Shown here piece by piece: positions 46,781 to 55,412 of a stretch of 64,000 bases of DNA. The position numbers were made by a program, and so were the translations under genes. Source of the stretch: Prevotellaceae bacterium (GTDB lineage Bacteria > Bacteroidota > Bacteroidia > Bacteroidales > Bacteroidaceae); assembly GCA_029226205.1 (NCBI GenBank), contig JAQXXT010000079.1, positions 22,325-86,324 on the forward strand, in the 5' to 3' direction. A model generated the notes under the pieces. It was not told the origin of the DNA, made no database searches, and saw nothing but the letters and a program-made list of their open reading frames with translations. The stretch's first letter is position 1; each line of letters starts with the position of its first letter.

Positions 46781-46981
46781 ATGAAAAAGAAGTATGTAAC
46801 TCCCGAGTGTGAGGTTGTCCATGTAGAAACATCCACACCGGTCTTTTCAGGATCGGGATCGGGTGTTGGATTTTCGACAAAGGTAAAACCTACAACAATA
46901 GAAACAAAGGATATTACAGGCGATATCGTACCGTCGGATCCCAATGATCCCGATAATCCCAATAACTGGACAGACTATTAG
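46781..46981 (+). CDS. Short peptide, MKKKYVTPECEVVHVETSTPVFSGSGSG...DPNDPDNPNNWTDY
   Basis: Begins 2 nt after the stop of the BspA-like ORF; N-terminus like 44117-44320. Confidence 0.65.
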   Translation: MKKKYVTPECEVVHVETSTPVFSGSGSGVGFSTKVKPTTIETKDITGDIVPSDPNDPDNPNNWTDY

Positions 46982-47189
46982 ATATTATACATTTAGTTCA
47001 ATAGGTATCTTAATTGTAAAAAGGGAAAAACAGTTTGTAATGTATATGTTTCAATTCCCTCTCTTAGAATTGCCTTGATGAAGAGCCATAAACGCAAAAC
47101 ACACAACAAGGAGCAAGTATGAGTGTTCATGCTTGCTTTTTTATTTCTCTGTATTCCTGTAAGGTGAAAATATCTATGTGAGATAATTT

Positions 47190-47229
47190 CGTAAACAACG
47201 TAGATATTTTTTTATCTATGTTGTTTACG
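47190..47229. other. Strong hairpin, 17-bp arms (16/17 paired), 6-nt T loop
   Basis: CGTAAACAACGTAGATA-TTTTTT-TATCTATGTTGTTTACG. Confidence 0.75.
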
Positions 47230-47327
47230 ACCCGTAAGTATGATACTTATCATATATGTATGGCATGGAATCTTTTGTTATATGGACAAAAATATGTAAC
47301 TTTGCAAGAAAATTCAGAGAATAGATT

Positions 47328-47804
47328 ATGCAAAAGGATTTAGAGGCACGGGTGAACCGTGCGGTAGATTATTTCATGCAGGGCTATGGCTGCTGCCAGA
47401 GTGTTGTGGCGGCCTTTGCCGACAGATACGGAATGGATGAGAAGATGGCACTGCGGATTGCCGCCGGCTTCGGCGGTGGTGTCGGCCGACTACGGATGAT
47501 GTGCGGTGCCGTCTCAGGTATCGTCATGCTTGTAGGTCTTGAAGAAGGCCAGGTTGAGGGTTCGGACCGTGAGGGAAAGTCACATTGCTATAAGGTCGTA
47601 CAGGAACTGTTGGCGGAATCAAAGCAACAGAATGGCTCTATCATCTGCGCTGAGATTCTCGGACTGAAAGGCCATGAGAAAGCTGTCGGCAACTACGAGG
47701 CATCACCTCGTACGGCGGAATATTATCGTAAGCGTCCCTGTGCCGCCAAGGTAGAGAGTGCCGCACGGATCTTTGCCGAATATCTGGAGCGCAAGGGACA
47801 GTAG
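47328..47804 (+). CDS. C_GCAxxG_C_C family protein
   Basis: YGCCQSVVAAFADRYGM; AAGFGGGVGRLRMMCGAVSGIVMLVGL. Confidence 0.9.
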   Translation: MQKDLEARVNRAVDYFMQGYGCCQSVVAAFADRYGMDEKMALRIAAGFGGGVGRLRMMCGAVSGIVMLVGLEEGQVEGSDREGKSHCYKVVQELLAESKQQNGSIICAEILGLKGHEKAVGNYEASPRTAEYYRKRPCAAKVESAARIFAEYLERKGQ

Positions 47805-47835
47805 TGGCCGCCATATTTGTAATATTCAAAATATT

Positions 47836-48237
47836 ATGCAACCAGATTATTCAAACCGTATCACGCCGGGGTATATCTCCGAGCTTAAGCCCAATGAAAT
47901 CTTTGTTTTCGGCAGTAACCTTGCCGGTATGCACGGCGGTGGCGCTGCCCGTACGGCCCGTCTGCATTTCGGTGCCGTAATGGGTAATGGTGATGGTCCT
48001 CAGGGACAGAGCTATGCCATCCCAACGATGCAAGGTGGTGTGGATACCATCCGTCCTTATGTCGACAAGTTTATCTCTTACGCCAAAGCCCATCCCGACG
48101 AGACCTTCCTCGTCACGCCCATTGGCTGTGGCATTGCCGGCTTCTTCCCCGCAGACATTGCGCCTCTGTTTCGTGATGCCGTAGATGTGAAGAATATCCA
48201 TCTCCCCAAGAGTTTCTGGAAAGAATTAATGGAGTAA
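47836..48237 (+). CDS. Small conserved protein, macro-like/A1S_2505-type family (tentative)
   Basis: NEIFVFGSNLAGMHGGGAARTARLHFGAVMG..GPQGQSYAIPT..VTPIGCGIAGF; start moved to MQPDYSN. Confidence 0.65.
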   Translation: MQPDYSNRITPGYISELKPNEIFVFGSNLAGMHGGGAARTARLHFGAVMGNGDGPQGQSYAIPTMQGGVDTIRPYVDKFISYAKAHPDETFLVTPIGCGIAGFFPADIAPLFRDAVDVKNIHLPKSFWKELME

Positions 48238-48322
48238 ATGGCAGTTGACCACGCATTCAAAAAAGTCACCATGTGGGTGTCCGTTCTATTCCGGCCACGC
48301 CGCCATAATATATGGTAATAAA

Positions 48323-48355
48323 AAACGCAGGAAGGGAAATCCCCATCCTGCGTTT
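48323..48355. terminator. Bidirectional terminator between convergent genes
   Basis: AAACGCAGGA ... TCCTGCGTTT. Confidence 0.75.
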
Positions 48356-48381
48356 ACTTATTTGTTTTTTGCTTTTTACTC

Positions 48382-50130
48382 TTATTCAAGTCCCAGGCTC
48401 TTCTTGATGGCATCGATCTTAGCGGCGCCTTTCTTATCGAGAGCGGCATACTGACTCTTGTCGGTCATGGTGCCCTTTACCTCGATGTAGAACTTGATCT
48501 TCGGCTCTGTACCGGAGGGACGGACGCTGACCTTCGTGTCATCATCGCAGAACCACTGCAGCACGTTGCTCGTCTCCGGCATGTTCAGCTTCGTCTTTGT
48601 GCCGTCGATGGATGTAGCCTCGAGCGTCTTATAATCCTTCCAAAGCACGACCTTGCTGCCACCGAGTTCCTTCGGCGGGTTCTGACGGAAGTTCGTCATC
48701 ATCTGCTGGATCTCGTCGGCACCCGTCTTACCCGGACGCTCAACATTAACGGTAAACTCCTTGGAGAAGCCATACTCGATATAGATATCCATCAGAATGT
48801 CATAGAGAGTCTTGCCGTGATCCTTGGCGTAAGCACAGATCTCAGCGAGCAGTGAGCAGGCGCTGACAGCATCCTTATCACGTACGAAGTCCTCAGCCAG
48901 GAAGCCGTAGCTTTCCTCACCGCCACCGATATACTGCTGCTTGCCTTCGGAGAGACGGATCTCACGAGCGATCCACTTGAAGCCCGTGTAGACATCACGC
49001 ATCTCGATGTGGTTCTTCTCAGCGATCTTGCGGATCACCTCAGTGGTGACGATGGTCTTGACGATGAAGTCCGTCGGTTTCATCTTACCGACAGCCTGAC
49101 GGTTCGTGATAATGTACCACAGGAAGATCAGACAAGTCTGGTTACCATTGATGAGAACCCACTCCCCCTTATCATTCTTGCAAGCCATGCCGACACGGTC
49201 AGCATCAGGATCGGAAGCCATGAGAATATCTGCATCGATAGCCTTGGCATCACGGAGGCCGAGCGTAAGAGCCTCAGCAAACTCCGGATTCGGACGGTCC
49301 ACAGTCGGGAAGTTACCATCCTTGACCATCTGTTCCTTGACACAGTGAACATTGTCGAAGCCCCAGTATTTCAGAGAGCGAGGAATCATCGTCATACCCG
49401 TACCATGGAGCGGCGTATAGACGATCTTCAGGTCATGCTGGCGCTTGATGACGTCGGGATCGATGCAGATCGTCTTGATCTTCTCGAGGTACGGCTTGTC
49501 GACATCCTCGCCGATCATCTGAATCAGCGCGTCGTTGCCTTTGAACTTGACATCCTCAACCTTGACCTTGTTGACTTCGTCAATGATGCCCTTGTCGTGG
49601 GGAGCGAGCACCTGTGCGCCGTCTTCCCAGTAAGCCTTGTAACCGTTATATTCACGCGGGTTGTGAGAGGCGGTGATGTTTACGCCGGCCTGAGCCTTGA
49701 AATAGCGGATGGCGAAAGAGCACTCCGGTGTCGGGCGCATCTCAGAGAAGAGATAAACCTTGATGCCGTTGGCGGAGAAGATGTCAGCGACCGTCTTTGC
49801 GAAGAGATCGGAGTTGTTACGGCAGTCGTAGCAAACGACGACGGAGATCTGCTCACGATCCTTGAAGTTGAGCTTCAGATAGTTGGCGAAGCCCTGGGTA
49901 GCCATACCTACGGTATAGATATTCATGCGGTTGCTGCCGGCACCCATGATGCCACGGAGACCGCCGGTACCAAACTCGAGGTCCTTGTAGAAGGAATCGA
50001 TGAGGTTGCTCTTGTCGTCAGCGTCGAGCATAGCCTGTACGTCCTTACGGGTCTTCTCGTCGAAGGACGGAGAGAGCCACTGTTTTGCTTTCGCCTCACA
50101 CTGGGCGATGAGTTCTGCATTGTTAGCCAT
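48382..50130 (-). CDS. Phosphoglucomutase/phosphomannomutase
   Basis: GTGGLRGIMGAGSNRMN, TASHNPREYNGYKAYW, DPDADRVGMA, GGGEESYGFL, SVRPSGTEPKIKFY. Confidence 0.96.
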   Translation of the reverse strand: MANNAELIAQCEAKAKQWLSPSFDEKTRKDVQAMLDADDKSNLIDSFYKDLEFGTGGLRGIMGAGSNRMNIYTVGMATQGFANYLKLNFKDREQISVVVCYDCRNNSDLFAKTVADIFSANGIKVYLFSEMRPTPECSFAIRYFKAQAGVNITASHNPREYNGYKAYWEDGAQVLAPHDKGIIDEVNKVKVEDVKFKGNDALIQMIGEDVDKPYLEKIKTICIDPDVIKRQHDLKIVYTPLHGTGMTMIPRSLKYWGFDNVHCVKEQMVKDGNFPTVDRPNPEFAEALTLGLRDAKAIDADILMASDPDADRVGMACKNDKGEWVLINGNQTCLIFLWYIITNRQAVGKMKPTDFIVKTIVTTEVIRKIAEKNHIEMRDVYTGFKWIAREIRLSEGKQQYIGGGEESYGFLAEDFVRDKDAVSACSLLAEICAYAKDHGKTLYDILMDIYIEYGFSKEFTVNVERPGKTGADEIQQMMTNFRQNPPKELGGSKVVLWKDYKTLEATSIDGTKTKLNMPETSNVLQWFCDDDTKVSVRPSGTEPKIKFYIEVKGTMTDKSQYAALDKKGAAKIDAIKKSLGLE

Positions 50131-50271
50131 AATGAATTAGATGTTTATTACTGATTTCTTATTTTACTCGCAAAGATAAGGATTTTTTTTGGTAATCATG
50201 CGCTTTGATGGATATTTTTTTGTATTTTTGTCGCTTGAAAAGATTTTAAAAGCAGAAAAGTAAAAATAGAT

Positions 50272-50571
50272 ATGTATTTCGACGGCATGATCATAGCCCT
50301 GTCCACCTTTTTTATAATAGGGCTCTTCCACCCCATCGTCATCAAGACGGAATATTATTTTGGCACGCGTCCGTGGTGGATCTTCCTCCTTACGGGGTTG
50401 GCAGCCATCATCGGCAGTCTGTGCATCAGCAACACGCTGCTCTCGGCCATCGTAGGCGTCATCGGTGCCTCCCTGCTGTGGAGTATCGGCGAACTCTTCC
50501 AACAGAAGAAGCGTGTGGAGCGTGGCTGGTTCCCCAAGCGGCCTTCACGGGATAAGGAGGCAGAAGTATGA
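50272..50571 (+). CDS. DUF4491-like small membrane protein
   Basis: Three TM segments; IKTEYYFGTRPWWIFLLTGL..SIGELFQQKKRVERGWFPKRP. Confidence 0.75.
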   Translation: MYFDGMIIALSTFFIIGLFHPIVIKTEYYFGTRPWWIFLLTGLAAIIGSLCISNTLLSAIVGVIGASLLWSIGELFQQKKRVERGWFPKRPSRDKEAEV

Positions 50572-51038
50572 AGACAGTGCTGATTCTTGTGGGAAAGACG
50601 GTCAACAAACATTTCGTGGCCGGTATCAACGACTATGTGGAGCGTATCGGGCATTATATGCCTTTCAGTATCACCGTCATCCCGGAACTGAAGAATACAA
50701 AGTCGCTCACGGAAGCACAGCAGAAGGAGGCGGAGGGACAGCAGATTCTGAAGCAGATCCAGCCGTCGGATACCGTCGTGCTCCTCGATGAGCATGGCAC
50801 GGAATACCGTTCGGTGGAATATGCCCGTTGGCTGCAGAAGAAAGCGAACACGTCACGGCGCCTTGTCTTCGTCATCGGTGGCCCTTACGGTTTCTCGGAG
50901 GAAGTGTATAGTCGTGCGAACGACAAGATCAGTCTCTCTCGCATGACTTTCTCTCATCAGATGGTCCGCCTGATCTTCGTGGAGCAGCTCTACCGCGCCT
51001 GTACGATCATTAAAGGTGAGCCTTACCACCACGAATAA
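50568..51038 (+). CDS. rlmH: 23S rRNA (pseudouridine1915-N3)-methyltransferase RlmH
   Basis: LVFVIGGPYGFSEEVYSRANDKISLSRMTFSHQMVRLIFVEQLYRACTIIKGEPYHHE. Confidence 0.97.
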   Translation: MKTVLILVGKTVNKHFVAGINDYVERIGHYMPFSITVIPELKNTKSLTEAQQKEAEGQQILKQIQPSDTVVLLDEHGTEYRSVEYARWLQKKANTSRRLVFVIGGPYGFSEEVYSRANDKISLSRMTFSHQMVRLIFVEQLYRACTIIKGEPYHHE

Positions 51039-51070
51039 ATACAACAAGCCAAACGAAAGGAAATAAAGCT

Positions 51071-53902
51071 ATGGAATATATAGAAGTTAAAGGGGCACGG
51101 GTGAACAACCTGAAGAATATCTCGGTGAAGATTCCACGGGATCAGTTCATCGTTGTCACCGGTGTCTCGGGATCGGGAAAGAGTTCACTGGCTTTCGACA
51201 CGTTGTATGCTGAAGGACAGCGCCGATATGTCGAGTCGCTGTCGGCTTATGCACGTCAGTTCCTCGGCCGAATGAGTAAGCCCGAATGTGACTTTATCAA
51301 AGGACTTCCGCCGGCTATCGCCATCGAACAGAAAGTCGTGGCCCGCAACCCGCGGTCTACCGTTGGCACATCAACGGAGATCTACGAATATCTCCGTCTC
51401 CTCTATGCCCGTATCGGCAAGACGTTCAGTCCCATCAGCGGTGAAGAAGTGAAGCGCCACAGTCCCGAGGATGTTATCAAGTGTGTGAGCCAGTTTGGTG
51501 AGGGTACGAAATTCGTTGTCCTCTCCCCTCTTCATATCATTGAGGGTCGTACACTCGGCAAGCAGCTGGAGATGTATATGCAGGAAGGCTATGCCCGTAT
51601 TTATGCCGGTGGTGACTTCATCCGTATTGACGACTATCTCGAGGCCCATCCCGATGCAGATGGAGATGCCTCTGACATCTGGCTTGTCATTGACCGTATG
51701 AGCGTATCGTCGGAGAAGAGCGAGATCTCCCGTCTTACCGATTCCTGTGAGACGGCTTTCTATGAAGGAGACGGCGCTCTGCGTGTGATGGTTCTACCTT
51801 CGCGTCAGGTCTTTGACTTCTCCACGCGTTTCGAAGCCGACGGCATAACTTTCGAAGAGCCAAACGATAATATGTTCTCGTTCAACTCTCCCCTTGGCGC
51901 CTGTCCTACCTGTGAGGGCTTCGGCAGCATCATCGGTATCGATGAGAAACTCGTTATTCCCAACAGCACCCTCTCTGTCTATGACGGTTGCGTACAGTGC
52001 TGGCATGGTGAGAAGATGAGCCAGTGGCAGACGGAGTTTGTCCGTCGGGCGCAAAAGGATAACTTCCCGATCTTTAAGCCTTATTTTCAGTTGTCTAAAG
52101 AAGAGAAAGATGAGCTGTGGCACGGCCTGCCCTCGGAGCGTAACAAGGAACTCCATGAGCGTGTGTGTATCGACACGTTCTTTCAGATGGTGAAAGAGAA
52201 TCAGTATAAGATACAATATCGTGTCATGCTCAGCCGTTATCGTGGAAAGACGGTTTGTCCCGACTGTCACGGAACAAGACTGAAGAAAGAGGCCAACTAC
52301 GTGAAGGTCGGCGGACGTAGTATCACCGAACTTGTAGAGATGCCGATCCGTGATCTTGAACAGTGGTTCCTCCATCTCGAGCTCGACGCCCATGACGCAG
52401 AAGTTGCCAAGCGCCTTCTAACGGAGATCCGCAACCGTCTTCACTTCCTCGTGGAAGTCGGCGTGGGCTATCTGACGCTGAACCGTCGCAGTAACACGCT
52501 GTCGGGTGGTGAGAGCCAGCGTATCAACTTGACGACATCGCTAGGATCAAGTCTCGTCGGTAGCCTTTATATTCTCGACGAGCCGAGTATCGGTCTGCAC
52601 AGCCGTGACACCGACCGTCTGATCCATGTGCTGCGGGAGTTGCAGGCCCTCGGCAATACGGTACTTGTCGTCGAACATGATGAGGAGATCATGCGGGCTG
52701 CCGATTATATCCTCGATATCGGTCCTGATGCCGGCCGTCTCGGTGGCGAAGTCGTATTTCAGGGATCGTTGAAAGTTCCCGAAGGCCGTACGGCGAAGGA
52801 CTATTATGAGGAACTGCGAAAGAAGAATCCACGGAGCTATACACTCCGTTACCTCACAGGGGAAGAGCAGATCGCTGTCCCCGCCTCCCGTCGCCAGTGG
52901 AACGAGCGTATCATCCTCAAAGGTTGCAGGATGAATAACCTCCGGGGTATTGACGCTACCTTCCCGCTTCATGTCCTCACTGTCGTCACGGGTGTCTCCG
53001 GCTCCGGAAAGAGTTCCCTCGTTAAAGGCATTCTCTATCCTGCCCTGAAACGCCACCTTGATGAGGTCTGTGATGCTCCCGGTGAGTATCTTGGATTGGA
53101 AGGCGACTGGCAGAGCATACATCATGTGGAGTTTGTCGATCAGAATCCTATCGGCAAATCCACACGCTCCAATCCTGCCACCTATGTCAAGGCTTACGAT
53201 GCTATTCGTCAGCTCTTTGCCGATCAGCCGTTGGCAAAACAGATGGGTTTCACGGCCCAGTATTTCAGTTTCAACGCTGAAGGCGGCCGTTGTGAGGAGT
53301 GTAAAGGTGCCGGTGTTATCACTGTGGAGATGCAGTTCATGGCTGATCTCGTCCTTGAATGTGATGCCTGTCACGGCCAGCGCTTTAAGAAAGACATCCT
53401 TGAGGTGCGTTTCCACGACAAGAATATCAACGACGTGTTGAATATGACGGTCTCCGAGGCTATCGCCTTCTTTGATGAGTATGGTGAGAAGACTATCGTC
53501 AAACGTTTGCAGCCTCTGGAGGATGTCGGACTGGGCTATATCAAGTTAGGACAGAACTCCTCGACACTCTCCGGCGGTGAGAACCAGCGTGTGAAACTCG
53601 CATATTTCATCGGTCAGGAACAGGCACAGCCTACCCTTTTCATCTTCGATGAGCCTACGACGGGTCTCCACTTCCATGATATCCAGCGGTTGCTGAAAGC
53701 CTTTGACGCACTGATCGACCGCGGCCATAGCATCATTGTTATTGAGCATAATCTCGATGTCATCAAATGCGCCGACTATGTTCTTGACCTTGGTCCCGAT
53801 GGTGGCGACCGTGGCGGTGAACTTGTTGTCAGTGGCACTCCTGAAGAGGTGGCTGCCTGTGAGAAGAGTATCACGGGGAAATTTTTAAAGGATAAGTTAT
53901 AA
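51071..53902 (+). CDS. uvrA: Excinuclease ABC subunit A
   Basis: GVSGSGKSSLAFDTLYAEGQRRYVESLSAYARQFLG; second Walker A TGVSGSGKSSLVKGIL; zinc-finger CPxCxxG motifs. Confidence 0.98.
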   Translation: MEYIEVKGARVNNLKNISVKIPRDQFIVVTGVSGSGKSSLAFDTLYAEGQRRYVESLSAYARQFLGRMSKPECDFIKGLPPAIAIEQKVVARNPRSTVGTSTEIYEYLRLLYARIGKTFSPISGEEVKRHSPEDVIKCVSQFGEGTKFVVLSPLHIIEGRTLGKQLEMYMQEGYARIYAGGDFIRIDDYLEAHPDADGDASDIWLVIDRMSVSSEKSEISRLTDSCETAFYEGDGALRVMVLPSRQVFDFSTRFEADGITFEEPNDNMFSFNSPLGACPTCEGFGSIIGIDEKLVIPNSTLSVYDGCVQCWHGEKMSQWQTEFVRRAQKDNFPIFKPYFQLSKEEKDELWHGLPSERNKELHERVCIDTFFQMVKENQYKIQYRVMLSRYRGKTVCPDCHGTRLKKEANYVKVGGRSITELVEMPIRDLEQWFLHLELDAHDAEVAKRLLTEIRNRLHFLVEVGVGYLTLNRRSNTLSGGESQRINLTTSLGSSLVGSLYILDEPSIGLHSRDTDRLIHVLRELQALGNTVLVVEHDEEIMRAADYILDIGPDAGRLGGEVVFQGSLKVPEGRTAKDYYEELRKKNPRSYTLRYLTGEEQIAVPASRRQWNERIILKGCRMNNLRGIDATFPLHVLTVVTGVSGSGKSSLVKGILYPALKRHLDEVCDAPGEYLGLEGDWQSIHHVEFVDQNPIGKSTRSNPATYVKAYDAIRQLFADQPLAKQMGFTAQYFSFNAEGGRCEECKGAGVITVEMQFMADLVLECDACHGQRFKKDILEVRFHDKNINDVLNMTVSEAIAFFDEYGEKTIVKRLQPLEDVGLGYIKLGQNSSTLSGGENQRVKLAYFIGQEQAQPTLFIFDEPTTGLHFHDIQRLLKAFDALIDRGHSIIVIEHNLDVIKCADYVLDLGPDGGDRGGELVVSGTPEEVAACEKSITGKFLKDKL

Positions 53903-53905
53903 ATC

Positions 53906-55411
53906 ATGAAATTGAAATTCTCATTGGAATATAAGACGGCATGGGGACAGAGTCTGCATGTCATGGTCACCTATTTCAGTCGTGACGGTCATCGCCGTCG
54001 TACGGAACTGGCCATGGACACGCGTGACGGCAATCTGTGGACGCTGGAGACGGCAGCCATGGAGAGCTATCGCCATCCAGCCGCTTATATCACCTATTAT
54101 TATATAGTCGTAGATGGCAGTGGAAAGATGTTGAGACGAGAATGGCTCGGTGATCCTCGCCTCTATCCTTTCGATATTCATCAGGACTTTCTCTTCCCTG
54201 ACTACTGGCGCGACGCCCCACTCGATGTCCGTTTCCGCCAGCCTACAGGACCGGCTCTCGATGAGAAAGAACAAGAACAGCATGAGCAGCAGGTCATCAA
54301 CAACTACCTTCACAAGGCAGAACTGCAAGCCCGTAAGTTGTCCTGCGTGCTCTATAATCAGACCATCCTCTTCACCGTCAAAGCCCCCGACCTCCATGAA
54401 GGTGAGGAAGTAGCCATTATTGGTAATCATCCCACGCTCGGCTCTTGGCTTCCTGAGCGCTATCTGAGTATGAAACATGTTGATGATGATTTGTGGATGC
54501 TGAGTGTCAATGTCACGGGTGTCGACTATCCCCTGGAATATAAATATGTGGTCATTGACCGTGAGACCCGTCTGCTGAAACTCTGGGAGGAAGGAGCAAA
54601 CCGCAGAGTCCATGTGCCGCGTGTCTATCCCGAGAATGTCATTATTGAGGATGGAGACTGCCTGCGTGTCAAAGATCCCGCGAAGATCGGTGTATTCACC
54701 CTGGAGACGACGGCCCCGGAATATCTGTTGTGGCATCTTCCTTTCGGCACACGTATCAAAGGCTTTGAATGGCGGAGAGATTACGAAACTTATGTCTTTG
54801 ACCTCGACGGTACGCTCATCAGTAGTCTTGAGGATCTCTGTGGCTCATGCAACTATGCGTTGAAGACATTCGGCTTGCCGCAGCATAGTCTCGAAGAGGT
54901 ACGTATGATGGTCGGCAACGGTGTGAAGAAACTCATGGAGCGCGCTACTCCCGATGGTCTCGATAATCCTAAGTTTGACGAGGTCTACGCGACATTCCGC
55001 AAACATTATATGTCGCATAACCGCGACCATACGGCGCCCTATCCCGGTATTATGGATATGCTCCGTCGTCTGCGTGCCGCCGGAAAACACGTCGCTGTAG
55101 TGAGCAATAAATTCTACGCTGCCACGCAGGCCCTGTGCAAGGATTTCTTTGGGCCGTTGGTGGAAGTGGCTATCGGCGAGCGGGAGAATATCCGAAAGAA
55201 ACCGGCACCGGACACTGTCGTCGAGGCCTTGCGGCAGCTCGGCGTGGGCCGTGACCGTGCGGTATATATCGGTGACAGCGATGTCGACATCATGACTGCC
55301 CGCAACAGTGGCATGCCATGTATCAGTGTTCTTTGGGGCTTCCGTGACCGTGCCTTCCTCGTTCGTCATGGTGCCCGTACTTTTGTCAGCAAACCAGAAG
55401 AAATTTTTTAA
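53906..55411 (+). CDS. Tandem CBM20-type domains fused to a HAD (phosphoglycolate phosphatase-like) domain
   Basis: N-terminus FSLEYKTAWGQSLHVMV...ILFTVKAPDLHEGEEVAIIGNHPTLGSWLPERYLSMKHVDDDLWMLSVNV; C-terminus YVFDLDGTLISSLEDLCGSCNYALKTFG...VAVVSNKF...RKKPAPDTV...YIGDSDVDIMTARNSGM. Confidence 0.88.
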   Translation: MKLKFSLEYKTAWGQSLHVMVTYFSRDGHRRRTELAMDTRDGNLWTLETAAMESYRHPAAYITYYYIVVDGSGKMLRREWLGDPRLYPFDIHQDFLFPDYWRDAPLDVRFRQPTGPALDEKEQEQHEQQVINNYLHKAELQARKLSCVLYNQTILFTVKAPDLHEGEEVAIIGNHPTLGSWLPERYLSMKHVDDDLWMLSVNVTGVDYPLEYKYVVIDRETRLLKLWEEGANRRVHVPRVYPENVIIEDGDCLRVKDPAKIGVFTLETTAPEYLLWHLPFGTRIKGFEWRRDYETYVFDLDGTLISSLEDLCGSCNYALKTFGLPQHSLEEVRMMVGNGVKKLMERATPDGLDNPKFDEVYATFRKHYMSHNRDHTAPYPGIMDMLRRLRAAGKHVAVVSNKFYAATQALCKDFFGPLVEVAIGERENIRKKPAPDTVVEALRQLGVGRDRAVYIGDSDVDIMTARNSGMPCISVLWGFRDRAFLVRHGARTFVSKPEEIF

Positions 55412-55412
55412 A

